Assembly: GCA_028700615.1 (NCBI GenBank)
Contig: JAQVSH010000147.1
Span: forward strand, 1-5,388
Direction: 5' to 3'
Source: Bacteroidales bacterium
GTDB lineage: Bacteria > Bacteroidota > Bacteroidia > Bacteroidales > UBA4181
DNA length: 5,388 bases
Below are positions 1 to 5,388 of this stretch, one piece after another (positions within the stretch are counted from its first letter, which is position 1; each line of letters opens with the position of its first letter). Under the pieces are notes generated by a model that worked only from the letters and a program-made list of their open reading frames with translations, did not search any database and was not told where the DNA came from. Made by a program: the position numbers and the translations under genes.

Positions 1-2
1 AA

Positions 3-200
3 AATTTAAGCAAAGTTGAAAGCCGATGTTTTTACAAACGTCTGAAAAGAGGCATTATTCAAAGGTTTTACAGGCTTATAGGTACGAAAGAACCTATGGA
101 GCAAATATTACTTCTCCATTCTCTTTCTGCGAAGTACAGGGAACTTATTTTGGAACCAGTTGGCCATTTATTGGCCAGGCGTGATTGGGCCTTGGTTTGA
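3..200 (+). CDS. C-terminal end of an unrecognised basic protein (5' partial)
   Basis: Frame 3 is open from the window edge for 65 codons and stops at TGA 198-200; the start lies to the left of the window. The visible end is rich in Lys and Arg, with the stretch CFYKRLKRGIIQRFYRLIG followed by a helical, leucine-rich segment (MEQILLLHSLSAKY) and the end LLARRDWALV. I recognise no family and see no catalytic motif. It does not look like the C-terminus of a tyrosine recombinase: there is no H-x-x-R box or Tyr-containing end. The gene runs towards the truncated tRNA-Ala at 719-765, so if that is an attachment scar this would be the last gene of the integrated element. The other two forward frames contain early stops here, which favours this frame. 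An open run of this length can still arise by chance. Confidence 0.5.
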   Translation, partial: NLSKVESRCFYKRLKRGIIQRFYRLIGTKEPMEQILLLHSLSAKYRELILEPVGHLLARRDWALV

Positions 201-494
201 AGTCAGATCTTATTACAAATATATATAAATAAATCGATTACATGGTATAGCTTGAGATAAAAAATTGAAAATATTTTCTATTTTTTCATTCTTTGCTAAA
301 ATGTGGTCTTTCCCTCACCAGGATATCCGGATACACACTTCCGGGGTCCATTTGGTGTTTCATGGCTCAGGTTGTTGCTTGTGAATTTTCCGGAGGACTG
401 ATTTTCGGGAGTAGTATAGCAGTTATGAAAACCCGATTGTCATTTACACAATGTTTTGGACAGTGCCTTTTATAGCAGAAGAGTTTAAATATAG

Positions 495-518
495 TTGAGC
501 TCAAGTCATTGAAATGAC
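495..518. repeat. Two adjacent short inverted repeats
   Basis: A perfect 10-bp palindrome (TTGAGCTCAA, 495-504) is directly followed by GTCATTGAAATGAC (505-518), a 6-bp inverted repeat around a 2-base centre. They lie about 200 bp inside the putative element end. Such sites can bind integrase accessory proteins or dimeric regulators, but short palindromes also occur by chance, and no function can be assigned. Confidence 0.25.
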
Positions 519-589
519 AAATTGTGTCCTTGAAGTATTAATACCTCACCAGAAAGATATTCCAAATGCTGCCTCATGACCTCCATGAT

Positions 590-636
590 CCTCAGGTCAG
601 AATCACCAATATTTACATTTTTCTGAGGCTTTTTTT
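590..636 (+). terminator. Weak hairpin followed by a T run
   Basis: CCTCAG (590-595) can pair with CTGAGG (623-628) around a 27-base loop, and CTTTTTTT follows immediately (629-636). The stem is short and the loop long, so this is a weak candidate. It could end a rightward transcript, for example from the gene that stops at 200, although that stop is almost 400 bp away. Confidence 0.25.
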
Positions 637-718
637 CACGAAAAATGCAAAATTTGTGCAAATGAAAAATCAATATGTTATAAATAATTGAAAGTGAGAT
701 TTTTGTGAGTGTGCATAT

Positions 719-765
719 CTTGCTTTGCAAGCAGGGGGTCGTCGGTTCGACTCCGTCTATCTCCA
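719..765 (+). pseudogene. 3' half of tRNA-Ala (anticodon UGC), truncated; probable att site
   Basis: The anticodon arm is CTTGC (719-723), loop TTTGCAA (724-730) and GCAGG (731-735), giving anticodon TGC for alanine. The variable loop is 736-740. The T arm is GTCGG (741-745), loop TTCGACT (746-752) and CCGTC (753-757), with one T-T mismatch (742/756) in the stem. The 3' acceptor strand TATCTCC (758-764) is followed by discriminator A at 765. The T at 762 sits at position 70, as expected for the G3-U70 alanine identity pair. No CCA is encoded, as is common in Bacteroidetes. The D arm and 5' acceptor strand are absent: the upstream bases contain no GCTC...GAGC D stem. The copy cannot make a functional tRNA. 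Its own terminator follows at once, so it looks like the native downstream half left after integration into the gene. Confidence 0.75.
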
Positions 766-772
766 CAAAACT

Positions 773-808
773 AAGCCTTTCAAATTCAACGATTTGAAAG
801 GCTTTTTT
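773..808 (+). terminator. Strong intrinsic terminator, possibly bidirectional
   Basis: A perfect 13-bp stem (AAGCCTTTCAAAT at 773-785 with ATTTGAAAGGCTT at 792-804) encloses a 6-base loop and runs into a T tract (803-808, then CTTTTC). It follows the tRNA-Ala fragment by a few bases and was most likely that tRNA's terminator. On the minus strand the same stem is followed by AGTTTT. It lies about 40 bp beyond the TAG stop of the outer-membrane receptor gene, so it can also end the convergent operon. Confidence 0.85.
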
Positions 809-843
809 CTTTTCAGGTTTTTGGGGGAATTTCCGGATTGTAA

Positions 844-3435
844 CTAAAGACTAAAAGACATACCCAATAAAACATGTAAAGGGCGTATGGTATAGGACAG
901 AGCAATATCTGACAGTTCGCTAAAGTAAGAGATTTCGTAAGCCCTTTTATTGAAAATGTTGTTCCAGGCAATGTACAAGTGAACGTGTTTGAAATCATAC
1001 GAAAGATTTAGATCAGCAAAGAACAGATTGCTGCGTTTTATGGGTGAAATCTGATTGTTTAGCCATTTAATATCCGTATTGATTTTAAGTTTTTTTGCTA
1101 TCAGGAAAGTAATGTTAAGAGTATTGGCATAATGGATATACGACCTGCTGGCAGTCATGTCGTACGTATATTTTAGTACGGCATTGTTTCCTAGGGAATA
1201 TATGGTACAGAAAGAGCCGTTGAAAGACCAGTTATCGTATGGTGAGAGTTCACCAAATTGCATAATATCTCCCCTGATTTCTGTTGCCGTGGCATTGAGT
1301 TTCAACTTTAGCGGGAAAGCAAAAAAGCTTTTGTCCATGGTTATGGAATGGAGGAATAGCTGCAGGGTGTTGTTACCTTCATGTCGGTAGCGTATAGTGT
1401 AGTCCGGTAGCACGTTCTGTCCGGGATACAGGTAATTTCCGTTGTATGAATACTGTGTCATCAGGCTGGCAAAAAACAACGAAGAGACATTTTTATAATT
1501 GATACCGGCCATTGCTGAGGCGGTTAATTTGCTGTAAATGCCGTTGTGCGTCCGAAAAAATGTTCTATAATCACGCATCATATATCCTCCTCCCCCCATT
1601 TCTTCAATAGAATATTCGGGAGTAGTACTAAGGTTGCCATTTGCCATTATGCGCCACATAACAGAGGGCTCCCATACCATATTCAAACGAGGGTTAAAAT
1701 ACCATCGGGCCGATTTCAGGTAACTCTGGAATGACCATCCGATGGGCAGACTAAAGGAAAGGTCAAGATTTTCAAATTTAAAATTCAGACTTTCTCCTAC
1801 ATAACAATTTAAAAAAGAATAAGCTGTAAAACAGAAGGTGCTATCCGTATTGAAAAACGGGTTTTCCATTTGCGAATCAGATGATTGGAAAGAATAATCA
1901 ATTCCGATTTCAGAACTGATCTGCGTGTGTCGGAGTTGTCTTTTTAATGAAATTTCATTAGTGGTCTCAACTATTTTGTAATGGATGGTCTGTCTGGTTT
2001 TTTCTAAATCTTTTTCAATATCCAGAGACTGTTGGCTGCTGTTGTAAAAAGTTTCCGAGGCAATTTTTAACGTTGATTTGCCAATCTTTTTTATAAAATT
2101 AAAATGGTTACCCGCCAGCGTGTAGGGGAGCCGGAATTGCTGTGTAGTATTTATACCGACATCCACAAGTGAATTGATTTCCGAGAAATTCAGCTTGCCG
2201 TAAATTTTGTTTTCCAGGAAATAATTATCAGTATTAGCTGTCAGCAGGTATTCCAACTGATAGACCTGTCTTTTGTTTTGAGTAGTGGTATTTTCACGTA
2301 CAGTCACCGTATCCTGTCCAGGAATAAAATAACGGGTAGTACGGACGGAACGGCTGGTGTCGCGGGTATAAATACAACTGATATTCAAACGGGATTGCAG
2401 ATCTTTAGTTAGTTTTGAAAGATGATTGGCCGCCACCATGTAGCTGGTATTAAGCAAAGAAGCGGAGTTGTCCAATAAGGGAAATACCTGGCGCCGGCTT
2501 ACATCAAAGTACATTCTTTCCATCGGGTCCTGACTTTCAACGGCTGCGTATCTGTAACTCCCGGATAACAGTCCTTGCTGATCAAATGAACGAAGTTCTT
2601 CAAACAGGTTTTTTCCTGTATTGTCTGCCTTGGCAAGGAACAGAGATTGAGAAGAAATAGCAAATCGAGTAAGAAATGCGCTTTCCGACCATAACAAAGG
2701 TGCTGCTCCCAAAGAAAGATCAAAGGTCCCCAGCCAGCGGGATTTGTACTTTTGTTTCAGTTTCAGATTAAGGGCCGCATTAGCCGGCCTGATATCCTGC
2801 CGCAATACTTTTACAGGCTGGTGGCGTTCCAGTATCTCAATCGTGGAAAAATACCCGGCGGCCATATTTTGGGTGATCATCCCGTACCTTCCGCCCATCA
2901 GATCCATATTTTCCACGTAAAACCGATTGATGGGAATTCCCTGATACTTTATGGCCCCGGATTCCAATACTTCCACTCCGGGAAGCTTTTTTAACACATC
3001 ACCAATGGTCTTATCGTCTATAGTGGTCAGTGTTGTGATATCGTAGCGCAGGGTGTCTCCTCTTTGCTCTATGGCTACGGGCTTGATATGTATAGTTTTT
3101 AACTGTGTCACCTCTTCTTCCAGTTGAATGTCCGCTAAAACCGGCAGGTTTCCGGATAAATCCAGAGTGACCGTCTTGTAACCCATATGCCGTACTTCTA
3201 TGCTCAACGGGCCCTCCCCGGCAGGAATACACAAAGAAAAATCCCCGTTAGATCTGCTAACAGTATAGACGATAATTTTTGTGTTGTCGGTCTGTCTGAC
3301 GGAAATGACAGCCCCTTCTATTCCCTGTCCTTCCTTAGTTCTCACCCGGCCTTCTATCGCGCCTGCTTCCTGGGCCAATAAGGAATTATAGGATAAAACG
3401 GCAAGGGCAACCAGAAATAACCCCGGGCGTCTCAT
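844..3435 (-). CDS. TonB-dependent-receptor-like outer-membrane protein with N-terminal carboxypeptidase-regulatory-like domain
   Basis: This is an 863-aa outer-membrane protein. Residues 1-22 form a signal peptide (hydrophobic core FLVALAVLSYNSLLA, cleavage near LLAQ). Residues about 26-105 form a CarboxypepD_reg-like beta-sandwich (IEGRVRTKEGQGIEGAVISV, then NGDFSLCIPAGEGPLSIEV and GYKTVTLDL). Residues about 130-225 form a TonB plug-like domain (TIGDVLKKLPGVEVLESG, IPINRFYVENMDLMGGRYG, then IEILERHQPVKVL). From about 230 to the end is a beta-barrel of alternating aromatic and polar strands, finishing ...GMSFSL. Longer in-frame starts exist up to 3585, but they lie inside the upstream gene and would bury the signal peptide, so ATG at 3435 is chosen. 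It begins one base after the TAA of the GLPGLI gene, so the two are co-transcribed and probably translationally coupled; no clear ribosome site is visible. There is no SusD partner. Substrate and direction of transport are unknown, and TonB dependence is inferred from the plug. Confidence 0.9.
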   Translation of the reverse strand: MRRPGLFLVALAVLSYNSLLAQEAGAIEGRVRTKEGQGIEGAVISVRQTDNTKIIVYTVSRSNGDFSLCIPAGEGPLSIEVRHMGYKTVTLDLSGNLPVLADIQLEEEVTQLKTIHIKPVAIEQRGDTLRYDITTLTTIDDKTIGDVLKKLPGVEVLESGAIKYQGIPINRFYVENMDLMGGRYGMITQNMAAGYFSTIEILERHQPVKVLRQDIRPANAALNLKLKQKYKSRWLGTFDLSLGAAPLLWSESAFLTRFAISSQSLFLAKADNTGKNLFEELRSFDQQGLLSGSYRYAAVESQDPMERMYFDVSRRQVFPLLDNSASLLNTSYMVAANHLSKLTKDLQSRLNISCIYTRDTSRSVRTTRYFIPGQDTVTVRENTTTQNKRQVYQLEYLLTANTDNYFLENKIYGKLNFSEINSLVDVGINTTQQFRLPYTLAGNHFNFIKKIGKSTLKIASETFYNSSQQSLDIEKDLEKTRQTIHYKIVETTNEISLKRQLRHTQISSEIGIDYSFQSSDSQMENPFFNTDSTFCFTAYSFLNCYVGESLNFKFENLDLSFSLPIGWSFQSYLKSARWYFNPRLNMVWEPSVMWRIMANGNLSTTPEYSIEEMGGGGYMMRDYRTFFRTHNGIYSKLTASAMAGINYKNVSSLFFASLMTQYSYNGNYLYPGQNVLPDYTIRYRHEGNNTLQLFLHSITMDKSFFAFPLKLKLNATATEIRGDIMQFGELSPYDNWSFNGSFCTIYSLGNNAVLKYTYDMTASRSYIHYANTLNITFLIAKKLKINTDIKWLNNQISPIKRSNLFFADLNLSYDFKHVHLYIAWNNIFNKRAYEISYFSELSDIALSYTIRPLHVLLGMSFSL

Positions 3436-3436
3436 T

Positions 3437-4234
3437 TTAATATAACTCAATGGGTATATAGGGTATTTTTTCATCGGTAACATCTCTACCCTGTGCATCA
3501 GTAACACGGGCTGTAACTCTGCCACTTGGGTCAAAGCCTTCTGTCCATACACGATAGCATATTTGTAAGTAGCGCTTTTTATCAATTTTTTGGTATTTTG
3601 GCCCGAAGGCTTGCATTATAGGCGTATTCCTGCTTTCAACTCCTTTCAGTTCAAAAATAAAATAGTCCCGGTCATCGCTGATTCTTACGATTAATCCCGG
3701 CAGCCCGGCAAATTTGTAGGGCCCGTCACTAAGGGGAATTGCGGAAGTAAACCAGGCTATCCAGGTTCTCCCGCCGTAGTTGCCTGTCGCTTTCTGACAA
3801 AGATAGCCAAGAATGCTGCACGTGTCTTCCAGCAGCTTCCATTGGAAATCAGGAGTGTCTTCCGTATAATAAAATCGGGAAGTCACCAGCCTGTCGCTAA
3901 AAACAATTCTCTCCGGTGTTTTGACAATGATATATAAATTACCGCGACCGTATTTCCGGAGCTCTTCCTGAATGACGTAAATGTTTTCACCTTCAGCCAG
4001 CATGGCAGCTTGTACAGAATCACGCAGGTGTGTTATCTGGCTGTAGAACCGGGAAAGATTGTTCCCCGTATCCAGAAAAAACAGATCATTGAAGTATCCT
4101 TGCTTAAGGCTGTCTTTTTTGTATTTACAGACGTATTGAAAACGATGGGAAGCAACACCAATAATATCCTGTGCCACAAGTAACTGAGAAGACAAGAGGC
4201 CTGATAACAGGCAGATATATATATATTTTATCAT
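3437..4234 (-). CDS. GLPGLI family protein, secreted
   Basis: This 265-aa protein starts with a signal peptide (about 1-22, IYICLLSGLLSSQLLVAQ). It carries the defining motif of the Bacteroidetes GLPGLI family at residues 177-182, in the usual setting: AWFTSAIPLSDGPYKFAGLPGLI preceded by LGYLCQKATGNYGGRTW. Residues C139 and C146, seven apart just before this block, may form a disulfide after export. The family has no established biochemical role. Its members are periplasmic or envelope proteins, often encoded beside TonB-dependent-receptor-like proteins, as here. The length is normal and the frame intact. ATG at 4234 is preceded nine bases upstream by AGGAAAG, the best ribosome site in the window, and begins exactly at the signal peptide. 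The gene stops one base before the receptor gene, so both products are probably made in step and act together in the envelope. That partnership is an inference. Confidence 0.93.
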   Translation of the reverse strand: MIKYIYICLLSGLLSSQLLVAQDIIGVASHRFQYVCKYKKDSLKQGYFNDLFFLDTGNNLSRFYSQITHLRDSVQAAMLAEGENIYVIQEELRKYGRGNLYIIVKTPERIVFSDRLVTSRFYYTEDTPDFQWKLLEDTCSILGYLCQKATGNYGGRTWIAWFTSAIPLSDGPYKFAGLPGLIVRISDDRDYFIFELKGVESRNTPIMQAFGPKYQKIDKKRYLQICYRVWTEGFDPSGRVTARVTDAQGRDVTDEKIPYIPIELY

Positions 4235-4239
4235 ATTAT

Positions 4240-4246
4240 CTTTCCT
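4240..4246 (-). promoter_or_regulatory. Ribosome binding site of the GLPGLI gene
   Basis: On the minus strand AGGAAAG lies about nine bases before the ATG at 4234. It is purine-rich and well spaced, and it supports this start. The other genes of the cluster have no comparable site. Confidence 0.6.
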
Positions 4247-4341
4247 TTTATAAATTTATAACTTATTGTACAGAAAACGTTATACTCAAAATCATTTATT
4301 TTTCCTCTAAATAAGGCAATCATTATGTAAAAAACACTATT

Positions 4342-4363
4342 GTATATTTTTAAAAATCAATAC
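4342..4363 (-). terminator. A+T-only hairpin between small protein gene and GLPGLI gene
   Basis: On the minus strand GTAT-TG-ATTTTTAAAAAT-ATAC forms an imperfect palindrome a few bases after the stop of the small-protein gene. A run of six or seven T follows about 7 bases later (4329-4335). All pairs but two are A-T, so it is a poor terminator. It could attenuate read-through or mark an RNA-processing site, making the small upstream gene more abundant than the two genes behind it. Confidence 0.25.
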
Positions 4364-4369
4364 ATTATA

Positions 4370-4579
4370 TTATGGAATTGGTTCCTGTAATGTTGTCGAA
4401 CAATATAGAGCTTCATAATGATCACCATATTCTAGAATTTCGGCGTTACTTAAATCATGGTGAGTTGTTAACCAAGCAGTATGTCCGCATGTGGTCATAA
4501 AAGCATAATAGTATTCTTCTGCAGAAGCGAAAATCGGCAAAAAATTGACTAATAGTAAAATAAAGATTATTTTTTTCAT
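4370..4579 (-). CDS. Small secreted protein with two Cys and four His, unrecognised family
   Basis: This 69-aa protein starts MKK followed by a hydrophobic core and ends its signal peptide at about residue 20 (PIFASA, then EEYYYAF), leaving a mature chain of about 49 residues. The mature part holds C31 (in TTCGHTAW) and C60 (in EALYCSTT), which could form one disulfide in the periplasm, and histidines H33, H40, H41 and H54. The composition suggests two short beta strands (EYYYAFMTT, HTAWLTT) and one helix (LSNAEILEYGDHYEALYC). I do not recognise the family. There is no N-terminal Cys after the signal, so it is not a lipoprotein. It is encoded 135 bp upstream of the GLPGLI gene on the same strand and may be the first gene of that operon or have its own transcript. 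A role as ligand, cargo or partner of the downstream envelope proteins is only an inference. The clean signal peptide makes a real gene likely. Confidence 0.75.
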   Translation of the reverse strand: MKKIIFILLLVNFLPIFASAEEYYYAFMTTCGHTAWLTTHHDLSNAEILEYGDHYEALYCSTTLQEPIP

Positions 4580-4590
4580 TGCATATTTAT

Positions 4591-4622
4591 TAAAGCTTTA
4601 CAAACAATTAATACACTAGTGT
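4591..4622 (-). promoter_or_regulatory. Palindromes upstream of the small secreted protein gene
   Basis: Two perfect 10-bp palindromes, TAAAGCTTTA (4591-4600) and ACACTAGTGT (4613-4622), lie 12 to 43 bp before the ATG at 4579. This is where a promoter or operator of the cluster should lie. I could not find a convincing Bacteroidetes promoter (TAnnTTTG with an upstream TTTG); the sequence ATTGTTTG nearby is only a poor match. Binding of a regulator is conjecture. Confidence 0.25.
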
Positions 4623-4633
4623 TTAGCTACTTA

Positions 4634-4903
4634 TTATTTGATGTTCTCGGTGAGTGAGTATTTAACGTAGATTACATCGGGACTCTTAGCAGGTAAGACA
4701 ATTCGTTCGATTGTCGTTCAGAGCCGATTATTTTAACAACACGAACCGGAACTGGATAGATATAAACTCTGCTTTCGTATTTTGTATAATTACTGGCAAA
4801 GAAGAGCAAAACTTGTTGCGGAACATTGAAGATTTTGAATTTATTCAAAATCAATACTCTTTACAAAAGTAATAATTATACTATATACAAACAATAATAG
4901 CAT
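4634..4903 (-). pseudogene. Decayed small gene with two apparent frameshifts
   Basis: Three reading-frame blocks on the minus strand join into one plausible protein of about 90 aa. The first starts at ATG 4903 with a hydrophobic segment (MLLLFVYSIIITFVKSIDFE) and hits a TAA. The second, reached by dropping one base at about 4842, reads KFKIFNVPQQVLLFFASNY, then SRVYIYPVPVRVVKIIGSE. The third, reached by restoring one base at about 4700, reads TTIERIVLPAKSPDVIYVKY, then SLTENIK, and ends in tandem stops (TAA TAA, 4636-4631). The middle block alone has only a TTG start. Tandem stops, an N-terminal signal-like segment and beta-strand-like composition favour a broken real gene, probably a membrane or exported protein. 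I do not recognise the family. Sequencing errors could mimic the shifts, and the blocks could be a chance pattern in non-coding DNA. Confidence 0.35.
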
Positions 4904-4919
4904 AAAAAGCTTTGCTTTT
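4904..4919 (-). terminator. Possible terminator downstream of nadA
   Basis: On the minus strand AAAAGC (4919-4914), a 3-base loop and GCTTTTT (4910-4904) form a short hairpin ending in T residues, about 100 bp after the nadA stop. The stem is only six pairs, four of them A-T, so strength is doubtful. The region between (4920-5020) holds no gene. It contains an 8-bp direct repeat TTTGGAAG at 4995-5002 and 5010-5017. Confidence 0.35.
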
Positions 4920-5020
4920 CAAAGAGAGAAATCTATCTGCTTAATCCTGTAAATTAAGAATATCCTGTGTTCGCAAGATCAGTGGCAGTTCTACTTTGGA
5001 AGTTCAATGTTTGGAAGACG

Positions 5021-5388
5021 TCAAATTTCCAGCATGCGCATGATGGGTAACAGGGCTTTCTCACGCAGCGGTTTTTCAATCCTGACCCGGGGACTTTCTG
5101 TTTGCAGAACGTGAAGCACCTTCTCAAGAGTTACTCTTTTCATATCGGAACAGACGATTGTGTCGCTTACGGGAATAAATGTCTTTTGAGGGTTTTCCTT
5201 TTTCATCCGGTAAATGACCCCGGGTTCGGTAACAATAACAAATTCCTTTTTCCCGGATTGCCGCACATGATTGATCATACCGGAGGTCGAGTAAAAGAAA
5301 ACATTATCCATGGCCATTATTTCCGGATCTGTGGAACAACTGCTCTCCGGATGAATGAGAATGTCTGCCCCGGGATATTCACGTTTTT
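5021..5388 (-). CDS. nadA: Quinolinate synthase NadA, C-terminal part (5' cut by window edge)
   Basis: NadA condenses iminoaspartate with dihydroxyacetone phosphate to quinolinate in de novo NAD synthesis, using a [4Fe-4S] cluster in the cytoplasm. The frame is open from the right edge of the window for 121 codons and ends in TGA at 5021-5023, so the ATG at 5317 is an internal Met and not the start. Visible family marks, numbered from the window edge, are HPE at 12-14 (substrate-binding His and Glu in PGADILIHPE), the STSGM motif at about 33-37, the block EFVIVTEPGVIYRMKKENP, Cys79 in IVCSDMK (expected third cluster ligand), and the end REKALLPIMRMLEI. The two other cluster cysteines should lie beyond the edge. 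It shares the strand of the downstream cluster, but about 440 bp and a decayed gene separate them, so it is probably a separate transcription unit. Confidence 0.95.
   Translation of the reverse strand, partial: KREYPGADILIHPESSCSTDPEIMAMDNVFFYSTSGMINHVRQSGKKEFVIVTEPGVIYRMKKENPQKTFIPVSDTIVCSDMKRVTLEKVLHVLQTESPRVRIEKPLREKALLPIMRMLEI

Larger units (their letters stand above)
201..718. other. 518-bp stretch without a convincing gene
   Basis: Short open frames exist on both strands, but none has a good start, a ribosome site or a recognisable product. They include a 60-codon frame on + at 293-475, an ATG-less 47-codon frame on - at 296-439, and the antisense of the tRNA fragment at 506-766. The left part (about 210-300) is very A+T rich. 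Small inverted repeats lie at 495-518, and a weak hairpin followed by a T run lies at 590-636. The stretch sits between the end of an unknown gene and the truncated tRNA, which fits the non-coding end of an integrated element. Confidence 0.6.
1..722. mobile_element. Putative right-hand end of an integrative element inserted in tRNA-Ala
   Basis: This is inferred from the tRNA-Ala 3' half at 719-765, which lacks its 5' half. Integrases that use tRNA genes usually cross over inside the 3' half. This leaves an intact tRNA at one end of the element and a 3' fragment plus native downstream DNA at the other. With the fragment reading left to right, the element lies to the left and its junction should be near 715-735. 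No integrase, relaxase or transfer gene is visible in this part, only the end of one unidentified gene and a non-coding stretch. The other end and the intact tRNA copy are outside the window. A decayed element or a simple rearrangement would look the same here. Confidence 0.4.

Noticed and set aside
296..439. Minus-strand open frame of 47 codons ending in GYPGEGKTTF, which resembles a Walker A P-loop
   Set aside because: It has no ATG, it stops straight after the motif with no ATPase body, and it is overlapped by an open frame on the other strand. A chance match is more likely.
293..475. 60-aa plus-strand frame with a Met start
   Set aside because: There is no ribosome site, the composition is rich in Cys, Ser and Gly with no domain, and no neighbour supports it.
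694..765. A complete tRNA-Ala
   Set aside because: GAGAT at 696-700 could pair with ATCTC of the acceptor strand, but the bases between it and the anticodon arm form no D stem and the flanking acceptor pairs mismatch, so only the 3' half is tRNA.
506..766. 86-aa minus-strand frame
   Set aside because: Its ATG and first dozen codons are the antisense of the tRNA fragment. The last 45 codons look protein-like (SDLRIMEVMRQHLEYLSGE) but have no proper start or ribosome site.
844..3585. A longer receptor protein starting at 3585
   Set aside because: The extra 50 residues overlap the GLPGLI coding end and would bury the signal peptide that begins at ATG 3435.
4672..4854. An intact 60-aa gene with a TTG start
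   Set aside because: It has no ATG or ribosome site, and the adjoining frames continue the protein-like sequence on both sides, which fits a frameshifted remnant better.
5021..5317. A separate 98-aa gene starting at 5317
   Set aside because: The frame stays open to the window edge and the added residues carry the NadA HPE motif, so this is the interior of nadA.
1..5388. CRISPR array, polysaccharide-utilisation locus or complete insertion sequence
   Set aside because: No regularly spaced repeats, no SusD or glycan enzymes beside the receptor, and no transposase or paired terminal inverted repeats were found.

Overview
The window looks like Bacteroidales chromosome (Bacteroides/Parabacteroides-like). 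The reasons are a GLPGLI-family protein, a TonB-dependent-receptor-like outer-membrane protein with an N-terminal carboxypeptidase-regulatory-like domain, weak Shine-Dalgarno sites, and a tRNA 3' end without an encoded CCA. No genus can be fixed from sequence reading alone.

Layout from left to right. Bases 3-200 (+) hold the C-terminal end of an unrecognised basic protein. Bases 201-718 hold no convincing gene. Bases 719-765 are the 3' half of a tRNA-Ala(UGC): anticodon arm, variable loop, T arm and 3' acceptor strand, with no D arm or 5' acceptor strand. A strong hairpin terminator follows at 773-808. A tRNA 3' half joined to its downstream terminator is the usual scar (att site) of an integrative element inserted into a tRNA gene. 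The element would lie to the left, and the right side would be the older chromosome.

Bases 844-4579 hold a minus-strand cluster. In transcription order it is a 69-aa secreted protein of no family I recognise (4370-4579), a 265-aa GLPGLI-family protein (3437-4234), and an 863-aa TonB-dependent-receptor-like outer-membrane protein (844-3435). The last two are one base apart and surely co-transcribed. The small protein lies 135 bp upstream on the same strand. All three begin with signal peptides, so the cluster is an envelope system with one barrel protein and one or two periplasmic/secreted proteins. No SusD-like lipoprotein or glycan enzyme is present, so it does not look like a polysaccharide-utilisation locus. 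The terminator at 773-808 is nearly symmetrical and may also end this operon.

Bases 4634-4903 (-) carry what looks like a decayed small gene. Three reading-frame blocks are joined by two apparent one-base frameshifts and end in tandem stops. Bases 5021-5388 (-) are the C-terminal third or so of quinolinate synthase NadA, cut by the window edge.

The best candidates for something undescribed are the secreted small protein / GLPGLI / barrel cassette and the tRNA-Ala scar with the unidentified DNA to its left.
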